Positions 16,123 to 25,215 of a stretch of 44,994 nucleotides of DNA are shown here, piece after piece. Below the pieces are notes generated by a model that saw only the letters and a list, made by a program, of their open reading frames with translations, did not search any database and was not told the origin of the DNA. The first letter of the stretch is position 1. The number at the start of each line of letters is the position of its first letter. A program made the translations under genes and the position numbers. This DNA comes from Candidatus Melainabacteria bacterium (lineage in GTDB: Bacteria > Cyanobacteriota > Vampirovibrionia > Obscuribacterales > Obscuribacteraceae): assembly GCA_023250095.1 (NCBI GenBank), contig JAHFBI010000004.1, forward strand, positions 1-44,994, written 5' to 3'.

Positions 16123-18555
16123 GTGTCCTCTTCATCCAAAATCGACAATACAATGGCGGACTTAAGTACCACCGTTTTTCCACTCATCCCGTTGAGGGAT
16201 GTTGTTGTCTTTCCGCAAATGGTGACGCCGCTGTTCGTGAGCCGCCCTAAGTCCATTGCCGCTCTCGAGCAGTCCCTTCTGCGTGACGACCGGCTTGTGG
16301 TGCTGGTGGCTCAAAAGGATGCCGATTGCGAAGAGCCTCTGCAGGATGATGTTTATGACATCGGCACGCTGGCCGAGGTCATGCAAATGCTCAAATTGCC
16401 TGACGGCACGGTGAAAGTTCTGGTTGAAGGGTCGTGTCGTGTCTCGCTCACCAATTTCTTTGAGGATGCCAGCCATTTTTCAGCCACTGTGGAGGAGCAC
16501 AAGGAGCTCGTTCGTGACGATCTGCACACAAAGACGCTGATCCGCCTTTCTGTGGAGAAGTTCGAGCAGTACGTGAAGTCCACCAAGAAGATAAACCCAG
16601 AGTCTCTGCTGGCGGTCTCCGGTATCGGACAGCCAGGAAGGCTTGCTGACATAATTGCTACTTATCTCGGGCTCGATGTCGCCGAACGCCAGAAATGTCT
16701 GGAAATGATCGATAGTACCGAACGCCTGGAGTATGTCGGTCAACTGCTGTCACGCGAACTCGAGCTGGCTTATCTGGAGCAGCAGATTCACGATCGCGTC
16801 CGTTTCAATCTGGAGAAAACCCAGCGTGAATATTACTTGCGCGAAAAAATGCGCATTATTCAAGAAGAGCTGAATGCAGATGGCGAGCAGGTCGGAGAAA
16901 TCGCCGAATACAGGCAGAAAATTCACAAGGCTAAAATTACCGGCATTGCTCTCGAGCGAGCCGTCAAGGAGCTGCAACGCCTGGAAAAGATGATGCCGCA
17001 GACAGCAGAGGCTGCCGTCATCAGGACGTATCTGGATACGCTCGTCAGTTTGCCCTGGGCGAAACGTTCGCGCGATGTACTGGATCTCGCTCACGCAGAG
17101 GAGATTCTCACCGAAGACCATTACGGGTTGGAGAAAATCAAAGAGCGCATCCTGGAATATCTCGCTGTCAAGCAACTTTCCAAGCATCCCATGGGCACTA
17201 TTTTGTGCCTGGTCGGGCCGCCCGGTGTAGGCAAGACAAGTCTGGCAAAGTCTATTGCTCGCTCCATGAATCGCAAATTTGCCCGTATCTCACTCGGTGG
17301 CATCAACGACGAGGCGGAAATCCGCGGGCACCGCAGAACCTATATCGGCGCCATGCCTGGACGGATCATTCAGGCCATCAAGCAAGCGGGAACGAAGAAC
17401 CCGGTCTTGCTGCTCGATGAGATCGAGAAGATGACGCGCAGTTACATGGGCGATCCGACAGCCGCCATGCTCGAGGTGCTGGACCCGGATCAAAATGACA
17501 ATTTCACTGATCATTATCTGGACGCGCCTTTCAGTTTGAAGGAAGTCTTCTTCGTCGCCACGGCCAATGCTCTTGATTATGTGCCCAGACCCCTGCTCGA
17601 CCGGCTGGAAGTAATCCAGTTGTCCGGCTATACCGAGGAGGACAAGGTATCCATAGCCGAGCACCACATCATTCCCAAGACACTGGAGCGGCACGGGCTG
17701 ACTGCCAAGCAGCTCAAGCTTCCCGCTCCTGTTATCCGCAAAGTTATTCAGGAATACACGCGTGAGGCGGGAGTGCGCAATTTGGAGCGCTCGATAGCCA
17801 CAATCTGCCGCAAAGTGGCCACGCAGATTGTCAAAAAAGAAGAGACATCCGTCAGAGTGACACCGCAAATGATCCCGCGATTTCTGGGCCCGGCTCGCAT
17901 TTTGCGCGAGGCGGAAGCCCACGGGCCGCAGGTTGGCATTGTCACTGGACTGGCCTGGACTGAAACAGGCGGCGAGACGCTGTCGATCGAAGTGAATACG
18001 ATGCCGGGCAAGGGCAAGCTGCAGTTGACTGGACAGCTCGGTGATGTGATGAAGGAATCGGCCCAGGCCGGGTTCAGCTATATTCGCAGTAATGCCGAGA
18101 GACTCGGTCTCAAAGACAACAGCTTCATGGACAACCTGGACATCCATATACATATTCCAGAAGGAGCCATACCCAAAGATGGGCCCTCGGCCGGTGTGGC
18201 TATGACAGTTGCCCTTTTTTCAGCCATTTCCCGGCGGCCTGTCAAAGCCAGCCTGGCTATGACAGGGGAAGTGACATTGCGCGGGCGGGTTCTTTCGATC
18301 GGGGGATTGAAGGAAAAGGTGCTGGCTGCCTTGCGCGCCGGCATCAAGACTGTCATCTTCCCAAGAGGCAACGTAAAGGATCTTCAGGATGTTCCCGATT
18401 ACGTAAGCGAGAAGCTGGAACTAATCCCGGTGGCACATCTTGACGAGGTCTTCGCCATTGCCTTCAAGAATTCCCAGAAGACCGCCAAACCTGAGAAATC
18501 ACGCAATGGTGTGCGCCCCGGCTCCAAACGCAGCGCGCTCGGGCGCGTCAAGTAG
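16123..18555 (+). CDS. lon: ATP-dependent protease Lon
   Basis: An 810-residue LonA protease combining an N-terminal substrate-binding domain (from LIPLRDVVVFPQMVTPLFV), a AAA+ domain (Walker A GPPGVGKT at 365-372, Walker B LLLDEIEKM) and a C-terminal protease domain. The Ser-Lys dyad is S689 (KDGPSAGVAM) and K732 (GGLKEKVLA), 43 residues apart as in E. coli Lon. It degrades misfolded and selected regulatory proteins. The start is GTG at 16123 with GAGAGA 6-12 bases upstream; an internal ATG at 16153 is possible. It completes the tig-clpP-clpX-lon block. Confidence 0.96.
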   Translation: MSSSSKIDNTMADLSTTVFPLIPLRDVVVFPQMVTPLFVSRPKSIAALEQSLLRDDRLVVLVAQKDADCEEPLQDDVYDIGTLAEVMQMLKLPDGTVKVLVEGSCRVSLTNFFEDASHFSATVEEHKELVRDDLHTKTLIRLSVEKFEQYVKSTKKINPESLLAVSGIGQPGRLADIIATYLGLDVAERQKCLEMIDSTERLEYVGQLLSRELELAYLEQQIHDRVRFNLEKTQREYYLREKMRIIQEELNADGEQVGEIAEYRQKIHKAKITGIALERAVKELQRLEKMMPQTAEAAVIRTYLDTLVSLPWAKRSRDVLDLAHAEEILTEDHYGLEKIKERILEYLAVKQLSKHPMGTILCLVGPPGVGKTSLAKSIARSMNRKFARISLGGINDEAEIRGHRRTYIGAMPGRIIQAIKQAGTKNPVLLLDEIEKMTRSYMGDPTAAMLEVLDPDQNDNFTDHYLDAPFSLKEVFFVATANALDYVPRPLLDRLEVIQLSGYTEEDKVSIAEHHIIPKTLERHGLTAKQLKLPAPVIRKVIQEYTREAGVRNLERSIATICRKVATQIVKKEETSVRVTPQMIPRFLGPARILREAEAHGPQVGIVTGLAWTETGGETLSIEVNTMPGKGKLQLTGQLGDVMKESAQAGFSYIRSNAERLGLKDNSFMDNLDIHIHIPEGAIPKDGPSAGVAMTVALFSAISRRPVKASLAMTGEVTLRGRVLSIGGLKEKVLAALRAGIKTVIFPRGNVKDLQDVPDYVSEKLELIPVAHLDEVFAIAFKNSQKTAKPEKSRNGVRPGSKRSALGRVK

Positions 18556-18782
18556 TCCTTTATCGGACGGACAGCTTCGACACGTCGGTGCTTTATCTGC
18601 TTTACTTAACGGGGCATCTTGCCGGGCGGATAGGCTGGCTCTGGCAAAGATGAAGCTACCGGATGGGGCAAACAGATCACCTCTTCAAAAGTCCTTGGCG
18701 GCGGAAGATGAAAAATACCCTGACGGTGGCATAACGGAAATGGTCGCCGCAGTTGTCTCGGTTCGGAGAAGCCAAGAGTTAT

Positions 18783-20198
18783 ATGTCGTCACGAGCACCA
18801 CAATCAGCAGAAAATTTTGATTCGACCGCCAAGTTGATGCTCGAGGCACTGGCCAAAGCCAGCGCTGAACTTGAAAAATCGGTTACTAACTTCACCGAGC
18901 AGCTCACATCTTTCAACGAGTCCGTTCAGAAATCGCTGGACGAAGAATTGAAGGCTGTCAATAAGCGCCTGGAGTGGACGATCAAGTCCAACCTGGAAGA
19001 GCTCGGTCACAACAAGAATCTCATCGTCAAGCGCTTGATGGATGCAGAGAGAGCCGAGCTAGAAACGATACAGTCCGCCGGGCGCAAGGTGCGCTCTGCG
19101 CTCAACTCTCATGCCATGCAGACGGAACGCCGCATTGAGAGCTTTATCGACGGGCAGATGACCGAGCTCAAATCTTATTTGCGGCAGCCAGAGGAGCAAG
19201 TGCGCAGCGCAAGTCAGACCTCCGTGGCCCGGCTAGAGGAATTGCTGCGCCAGGGTAATGAAAGTATCTCAGGCGCCGAGTCCTCTGCCAGACACGCTCT
19301 TTCTGATAAAGTGCGGCAGCTCGAAGAATTGTTGCTCGATGAGATGCACAAGGCCAGAGGGTCCATAGCGGGGCAACTTGATGAGTATGACGGTAAGCTC
19401 AAGAGCAAATCCGAAGGAGCAAGCAGCGATATCGACGAGCTTTCGTCCCGGGCTGCAGCCCAGATAGAACAGAAAGCGGAAGATTGTCAGCGCATGCTGG
19501 AGACCTCCGCCTCAGACGGACGGGAAAAGATCCAGGGTGTGAGCGAACAATGGAAGGCGCAGGTGTCCGAACTGTGTGAATCTCTGGACTCTTCTCTTTC
19601 CAGCTTGAGCTGCGTCCTGAAAGAAGCTTATGAAAGCAAACTGTCGGCAGTGGGCACTCAGGCAAGAAATGAGATTGGCGGGCTATCGAGACAAGCTCAC
19701 GAAAGAATCGAAGCCACGCGCGGCGAGCTGGAAGCAGCAATGAAAGATCTCGAAAGAGAGTATCTGGATCAATTTCAGTCCATCATAAAGCGCCTGGAAA
19801 CAGTTGTATCGGAGCACTCCAATGACAGGCGCAACAGCAATGTCGCCAGGCAGCACAAGGCGCAAAAGATGCGCGATCAGATGCAGTCTCATTTGAGACG
19901 CTGGGGTGCCAGTCTTATTGATTCCGTCAAACATGCCGCCGAGCAGCTGGAGTCGGAATTCTTGAGATCGACTGATGGTTTCCATCAGCGAGTGGAAAGC
20001 GCGCGTTCTGCGGCCATTGAATTGTTGGAGCGTGAAAGCCGCCTGATGCAGAAAGATATAGAGCGAACAATGAGAGAATTTCAAAAGGAAATGCTGGAAC
20101 TCGAAAACCAGCTCAGCCATATCGAGAAAGCCGGGCAGGACGCAGCGCTGACAGTGATTGCTTACCGCAAGGCCATGCTTTCTTTCGGGGGCGATTGA
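18783..20198 (+). CDS. Large coiled-coil protein A (unrecognised family)
   Basis: A 471-residue protein, almost wholly predicted coiled coil by eye: long stretches of heptad-like Leu/Ala/Ile spacing within Glu, Lys, Gln, Ser and Arg, with few Pro or Gly. There is no signal peptide or membrane segment, so it should be cytoplasmic. It superficially resembles apolipoprotein-like or chemoreceptor-like helical repeats. I prefer the ATG at 18783 (MSSRAPQSAENF); an in-frame TTG at 18753 adds 10 residues and cannot be excluded, and neither has an ideal ribosome site. It is the first of three consecutive coiled-coil genes and begins 227 bp after lon. A structural or scaffold role is likely, but no function is known to me. 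Confidence 0.85.
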   Translation: MSSRAPQSAENFDSTAKLMLEALAKASAELEKSVTNFTEQLTSFNESVQKSLDEELKAVNKRLEWTIKSNLEELGHNKNLIVKRLMDAERAELETIQSAGRKVRSALNSHAMQTERRIESFIDGQMTELKSYLRQPEEQVRSASQTSVARLEELLRQGNESISGAESSARHALSDKVRQLEELLLDEMHKARGSIAGQLDEYDGKLKSKSEGASSDIDELSSRAAAQIEQKAEDCQRMLETSASDGREKIQGVSEQWKAQVSELCESLDSSLSSLSCVLKEAYESKLSAVGTQARNEIGGLSRQAHERIEATRGELEAAMKDLEREYLDQFQSIIKRLETVVSEHSNDRRNSNVARQHKAQKMRDQMQSHLRRWGASLIDSVKHAAEQLESEFLRSTDGFHQRVESARSAAIELLERESRLMQKDIERTMREFQKEMLELENQLSHIEKAGQDAALTVIAYRKAMLSFGGD

Positions 20199-20226
20199 GA
20201 AACACGGTGAAACGGAGAGCAATCAG

Positions 20227-21999
20227 ATGAACGTGTCGGGCAAGAGTCTGCAGGATATATATGATGCCGGCTCGGCGCGGCTCGAGGATCTGGAGAAGTC
20301 TCAGAAATCCAGCCTGTCCGCCACCTGCGACGCGCATTTTGAAGAGAAATCCAGCAGTGAGCCCGAGTCGCTCAAAGATCTCGAAGAGTCCTCGCAACAA
20401 CTGGAGGCAGAGATACGCTCCTGCCTGAGCCAGGGGCTGGAGCGGGTGGAAAAGACCGTACGCCTGGAAATTGAGGATAACCAGCAGTACATCGGGCGTC
20501 TTGTCGAGAGCCTGGGTCTTCTTGCTAAAAAGTTCAGCGAGTCGATCAAGCAATTAAAGGATTCGACTGAGTTCGGAATCAAGGATCTCTCTTTCGATTG
20601 CGAGGAGCAGTTCAGGCGCCATAACGAGCGTGTCAAGAGCGATTTGCACAAGCAGGGGCTTTTCGCCCTTGAGCAACTCAAGACCGAAGGCATGTCTTCA
20701 GTTCAGGGTGTGTCTGAAAAGGTGGAGGAATCTCTGCAACAGGAAGAGGAGCAAGAAAATGAGATTAAGAATCGTCTGTTCAGTGCTTTCGTCAGTTATA
20801 TCGGCTCGGTGAAGACCAGCCTTTCTGATAGCCTCTCACGACTCACAGATGTGTTTTCAGAGAAAGGTGCCCAAACGGCTGCGCGAGCAGGGTATCTCGA
20901 GCAGGAAGCCAATGAATATGCCGATCGGCTTCTGGAGTCCGCCGAAAGTCATGCGGCCGACTCGCAGACAAGGCTGAAAGAGGCTTTTCTAGGGCTTCTG
21001 CAGCAGTGCAATTTGGATTCCGAGCAGTCTGCCTCCGAGGTGATTTCTCAGCTGCGCAGTCAACATGATGCTGGCATGGCAGAGCTGAACGACAGGACCA
21101 GGCAACTCCACCGTGATATGGATGAGCTATCCGAAAGTGTTTCTCAGGCAGTTGCCTTTAGAGATCAAGAAATCCGAAGTCAGGCCGAGTCGGCGATGGG
21201 GTCTTTCGGAGCTGAGTTGCGAGAGCGAGTGGAATCCGGGGAGAATTTCAGACGAGAGCTTGAAGAAGAAAGAGCGAAAGTGGTTGAAGGGATCTGGGAC
21301 GAGTTGAGTGCCGTTCAGTCCCGCTTTGAAGAAAAAATGGCTGCGCTTGCCCGATCGACTCTCGAGCAGCTACAGAACATTTGCAGCGAAGCTGAAACGG
21401 CTATCTCCTCAGCGCAGGAGCTGTGCGTTTCCGAATCGAGATCTAATGCTTCATCGAGACAGGATGTCATTGAAGCGGCTGCTCGGGACTTCCTCGATTG
21501 TGTTTCTCAGCGCCGTGCCTCTGCGCTCGATGGCATAGCTGCCGCCGCCGGAGCCGGCGGCGCCACTGAAGACGCGCCTGATGAGGAGCAGGGGACGGCA
21601 AAAGAAGAGAAGAAAGACGAAGGCATCTCTGCGCGGGCAGACAGGGAAAAGGAAGGCAAATCAGCCAGCAAGGAGCAAGAGAGTTTGCAAGCTTCTTCGG
21701 GTCCTGATGAGCGAAAGGCCAGGATTGCCCGGGCAATTGAAGAACTGGACGAGACACTCTTGGCGCCCGGCAAGTCCGCCGAGGATAGAGCTGACACTCA
21801 GGCAGTTGGCGGCGATCCGCCTGGTGACTTAGATGTGGACGAAGACGAGTCTTCCGAGCCTTCTCTGGAGCCGGAGCCGGGCGCCAACCCTCGTCCTGGA
21901 GATTCCTCGGAGCAGTCGCCGCGCAAGCGTCCAGGCAGAAGGAATTCTCCCAATAAGTCAAATTCTGATAAGCGATCCGGAGGGGATTCGAAGAGATGA
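20227..21999 (+). CDS. Large coiled-coil protein B with charged disordered tail (unrecognised family)
   Basis: A 590-residue protein. Residues about 1-435 are long amphipathic helices with heptad patterning, rich in Glu, Ser, Gln, Leu and Arg. From about 440 on comes a low-complexity segment: an Ala/Gly run, then Glu/Lys/Asp-rich acidic-basic stretches, ending in a strongly basic Arg/Lys/Ser tail (RKRPGRRNSPNKSNSDKR). That tail could bind nucleic acid or another acidic surface; this is inference. The start ATG at 20227 has GGAGAG at 20214-20219, ideal spacing; an ORF start further upstream overlaps gene A and lacks this. It lies 28 bp after gene A and overlaps gene C by 4 bp. Confidence 0.88.
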   Translation: MNVSGKSLQDIYDAGSARLEDLEKSQKSSLSATCDAHFEEKSSSEPESLKDLEESSQQLEAEIRSCLSQGLERVEKTVRLEIEDNQQYIGRLVESLGLLAKKFSESIKQLKDSTEFGIKDLSFDCEEQFRRHNERVKSDLHKQGLFALEQLKTEGMSSVQGVSEKVEESLQQEEEQENEIKNRLFSAFVSYIGSVKTSLSDSLSRLTDVFSEKGAQTAARAGYLEQEANEYADRLLESAESHAADSQTRLKEAFLGLLQQCNLDSEQSASEVISQLRSQHDAGMAELNDRTRQLHRDMDELSESVSQAVAFRDQEIRSQAESAMGSFGAELRERVESGENFRRELEEERAKVVEGIWDELSAVQSRFEEKMAALARSTLEQLQNICSEAETAISSAQELCVSESRSNASSRQDVIEAAARDFLDCVSQRRASALDGIAAAAGAGGATEDAPDEEQGTAKEEKKDEGISARADREKEGKSASKEQESLQASSGPDERKARIARAIEELDETLLAPGKSAEDRADTQAVGGDPPGDLDVDEDESSEPSLEPEPGANPRPGDSSEQSPRKRPGRRNSPNKSNSDKRSGGDSKR

Positions 22000-24900
22000 G
22001 CTTTCTGCTGTTCCAACAGAATCTTCCATTTCAGGCGGTCATCAACTACTTGAGGTTGTATGAGCCGTCCTGTACGACACCGCCTCAAGAGTGGGCAGAC
22101 CAGCATGCTGGCGATGTCACCGTCGGTGACATCGTCTTTGCTCTGGATCCTATCTATTCACCGTGGGGAGACTCGTCGACTGGCATTGGCGTCGCCGATG
22201 GTGATTCTTTTAAAGTATCGCAGGCTTGCTTCATCTACAAGCGAGAGGGCAAATCGCTTGTGGCTTTCGCCCTTACAGCTGATGTGTACGAATATCACTT
22301 GTTGCCCGATTTGCTGGCACACAATGTGCAGGCTGCGCGCTCCGCCTCTGGCGGATTCTACTATGCCATAGTCCGGCCGGCGGATCCTCTTCTTGCCGAC
22401 AAAATGCGTGCTCTCACAATGCTTGACTCTTATGGAACCTCCGGATGGCGAACAAGTGATGCTGGCGTTATCGATATACCGGTGGCATTTCTGGGTGCTT
22501 GCGGCATTGCCGTTGATCCGGCACTGAACGATCAAGTAATTGATGTCGGACAGCTGGCTTACATGATATTCAGTGATAAGGAACCCCCAGCCGGTAGCAG
22601 ATATCCTGATCTGCGCAGGCGTTTCTTGCCTGTGGGACGCAACGTTCACCTGCCTGTGGCGGAACTTTCCGCTGAGCCTGGTTCCCACCTTGGCGGGCTG
22701 TGCGATGCGTCGCCAGCCTCTCCTGCAGCAGTCGAGGCGCAGGGGAAATTTTCGACAAGGCGTATTATCCCGACCAAGCCGCAGTCGATAACACCTATGC
22801 CTACGGCATCCTCTCCGCTGAGATCTGTCAGTGTTCCACAGCAAGGGCTTCCAGGCGTCCAAGACGACGCATCGCCGGATTTCCCGCAGGAGTCGGAGAC
22901 TTCTTTTGTCGGTGAGCCTGGAACTTCTCCCCCACCTCTTCGACCGGCGGAAGGACAGGTCCAGATTCCGGTGGCACCGCCTTTGCCTTCTGGCGGTCCG
23001 CCGCCTTTGCCCCAGGCTTCTTCCCGGCCTGTGCCGCCGCCTTTGCCTCAGGCTCCTGCCGGACCCGTGCCGCCGCCTTTGCCGTCTCATTTTCCAGGGG
23101 CTCCCTCTCGACTTTTGAGAGATGCTGGCTCGCCTGAAGCTCCCCTGCCGGATTCTGAGAACTCATCGCCTTTCTTGCCCCGACTTCAGAGTTCTCTTGG
23201 TTCAATCATCCCGGGCTTGCGAAAAGCTCCTTCCGGCCCAGTGCCCCCAATGCCCTCATCGCCGGAAGGGGGTTCTCGCCAGGCTGAGGCTGCGGCGCAA
23301 GAGAGCAGCTGTTCGGAGCCAGCTGAATCTTTGCCGGCGGACCTGTCCGCATCTTTTTCCGGGAGTCTTCCCGAGGAGATTGTTTCAGACCTTTCTCAGA
23401 CGGAGGTAAAGGGCGGAGCTTTCGGGCTGGAAGATGTGTCCGGGGTAACAAATTCTGAACATGTAAGCTCATCTGTCCTGGCTGACGGCGAATCAGTCGC
23501 TGTGCCTATCCACAAGGAGATAGACACGGTAGAGCCTCAGTCCGAGGTGTCTGGCGCAAATCCCTTTGCGTCGGGGCAGGTGGAATCTGTGCAGATTGAG
23601 ATGGTATCCAAGGTAGTTGAGGAAGAACTGCCGGCAGCCCCGGCATCGCCCGACGGGGAACCGGCAGCTGCTGTTCGGATGCCTGGGACCGGTCCTTTGG
23701 TGGCAGGGAAGCCAGTCGAGGGGATTTTGAATTCTCTTGCGACCGCTCCGCCTATTGCTGGCATGCCACCGCGCAAGAAAAAAATGGAAGCGCGCGAGGC
23801 ATCTTCTCAAGCCGAACTGCCCAGCCGCGCACATCTCAAGGAGCCTGCTCCCGTTAAAAGCGGCGTGGCCGGACTTGTGTCCAAGCTTGAGCAGCAGGCC
23901 AGCAAGGCGTCGTCGAGACTGGAGTCGCAGGTCGAGGAGATTCAGGGGCGGTTGTCCGCCGAACTTACCTCCTTGCTGGATAAAGTGGGTGCAAGCGAAA
24001 GACGCAGCGTTAGAAGTGCTGAAGGACTGCGAAAGAACTTGCTCTCTAAGATGGAGGCTGCCGCTGCCGAAGTCAAACAGGATATTCGCGATGCAGCGCT
24101 CACAGGCGGCGAGTCCATCAATGAGTTTGTGGAGAGCGGGCGCACTGCTATCGATGAGAAGCACGAGCAGCTGAAAGTGGCTTTGAGACAGTCTTTCGAA
24201 GGGGTGCGCGAGAAAGCCGAAGATCTGGCCAGATCCTTTGAGGAGGGCTCCAATAGTCACTGCGAGCAAAGCCTTGGCGATCTCAGAGCGCTGATGGAAT
24301 CGCTCGAGGGCCAGTTGAATGAAGCCGGTGAATTTTATTGTTCTGCGCTGCAAGAGGCCCTTGAGCGGTTCAAGGGGCGCATCCTTGATGGCGGGACGTA
24401 CATGTCTGATTCGCTGTCGGGATACTATAACAATCTGGATCGTGAGATTGAGGACTTGCATGAGCGCGCCCGGAAGAAGATCGAGTTTGTCCAGGCAGAA
24501 CTCAAGCAGAAGCTGGATCGGATGGCTCAGTCTTCTCAGCTCGATTCGATGCGGGTTCAGGCTGCCTCCGTTGCCGATGCCATCGTACCGAGACTGAAAG
24601 AGCATCGCGAGATTCTGAGAGTGATGATTCTGGAATTTCAGCAAAAACTGGCAAGCGACCTCGAGGAAAGGGGGGGCGAGAGAATCGCGCAGATAGAGCC
24701 GCTTCTTGAAGAAAAGAAACAAGAACTCTCAGTGTTGCTCGCCGATACCGCCAAGATTAAAGAGGCTCTGGAGGACAGGCAACGCGAGCACCTCGAGCGT
24801 ATTTGCCACGAATTGATAGCTGCCGTCGACGGTAGTATAGAAGAGGCAAACGTCATTTTCCAGGAAAGCGAAGAACAGGTCGGCCAAATTGACAGAGCTG

Positions 24901-25208
24901 TGCGCATACTGGCCGATCCCTCCAGCATCGAAGGTGATCTCGACCTGCTCAGTCAGCGGGCCGATGTGCTGGAAAAGCTGGCTCAGTGCGCTGATCAGAC
25001 GACCCAGGAAGTGCATGCTGCTTTGAAAGAGAAAGTTGCCGCCCTCGAGGAGAGGGGCAAGGCTCTTCAGGAAGATCTCATCTCTTCTATGGAAGAAGAT
25101 GCCTACCTGGTACGCCGCACTTCCGAGCAGGTTCTCAACCGTCTGCGTGAAAACATTCAGGAGACTTTTGCTGCCATTCAGGCAGCTCAGGATGAGCGCA
25201 TGGAATGA
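21996..25208 (+). CDS. Giant protein C: N-terminal globular domain, PPPLP repeats, C-terminal coiled coil (unrecognised family)
   Basis: A 1070-residue protein whose ATG overlaps the stop of gene B (ATGA), so the two are translationally coupled. Residues 1-225 look globular, with mixed hydrophobic content and aromatic strands, and match no family I know. Residues about 230-620 are low-complexity Pro/Ser/Ala/Glu, with a Pro-rich core at 312-370 bearing three PPPLP elements (within 335-363) of the kind bound by SH3/WW/EVH1-like modules in eukaryotes. Residues about 622-1070 are a long coiled coil. There is no signal peptide or membrane span. The three-part build suggests a tethering or scaffold protein. 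Its stop is 7 bp from the stop of a convergent zinc-ribbon gene. Confidence 0.9.
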   Translation: MSFLLFQQNLPFQAVINYLRLYEPSCTTPPQEWADQHAGDVTVGDIVFALDPIYSPWGDSSTGIGVADGDSFKVSQACFIYKREGKSLVAFALTADVYEYHLLPDLLAHNVQAARSASGGFYYAIVRPADPLLADKMRALTMLDSYGTSGWRTSDAGVIDIPVAFLGACGIAVDPALNDQVIDVGQLAYMIFSDKEPPAGSRYPDLRRRFLPVGRNVHLPVAELSAEPGSHLGGLCDASPASPAAVEAQGKFSTRRIIPTKPQSITPMPTASSPLRSVSVPQQGLPGVQDDASPDFPQESETSFVGEPGTSPPPLRPAEGQVQIPVAPPLPSGGPPPLPQASSRPVPPPLPQAPAGPVPPPLPSHFPGAPSRLLRDAGSPEAPLPDSENSSPFLPRLQSSLGSIIPGLRKAPSGPVPPMPSSPEGGSRQAEAAAQESSCSEPAESLPADLSASFSGSLPEEIVSDLSQTEVKGGAFGLEDVSGVTNSEHVSSSVLADGESVAVPIHKEIDTVEPQSEVSGANPFASGQVESVQIEMVSKVVEEELPAAPASPDGEPAAAVRMPGTGPLVAGKPVEGILNSLATAPPIAGMPPRKKKMEAREASSQAELPSRAHLKEPAPVKSGVAGLVSKLEQQASKASSRLESQVEEIQGRLSAELTSLLDKVGASERRSVRSAEGLRKNLLSKMEAAAAEVKQDIRDAALTGGESINEFVESGRTAIDEKHEQLKVALRQSFEGVREKAEDLARSFEEGSNSHCEQSLGDLRALMESLEGQLNEAGEFYCSALQEALERFKGRILDGGTYMSDSLSGYYNNLDREIEDLHERARKKIEFVQAELKQKLDRMAQSSQLDSMRVQAASVADAIVPRLKEHREILRVMILEFQQKLASDLEERGGERIAQIEPLLEEKKQELSVLLADTAKIKEALEDRQREHLERICHELIAAVDGSIEEANVIFQESEEQVGQIDRAVRILADPSSIEGDLDLLSQRADVLEKLAQCADQTTQEVHAALKEKVAALEERGKALQEDLISSMEEDAYLVRRTSEQVLNRLRENIQETFAAIQAAQDERME

Positions 25209-25215
25209 GAAAAAC

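Noticed and set aside
17290-18153. 287-residue minus-strand frame over lon
   Set aside because: Antisense to lon, which has all catalytic residues.
23493-24722. 409-residue minus-strand frame inside the giant coiled-coil gene
   Set aside because: The plus frame gives heptad-patterned sequence and coupled starts; the minus frame shows no coherent domain. Codon periodicity would decide.
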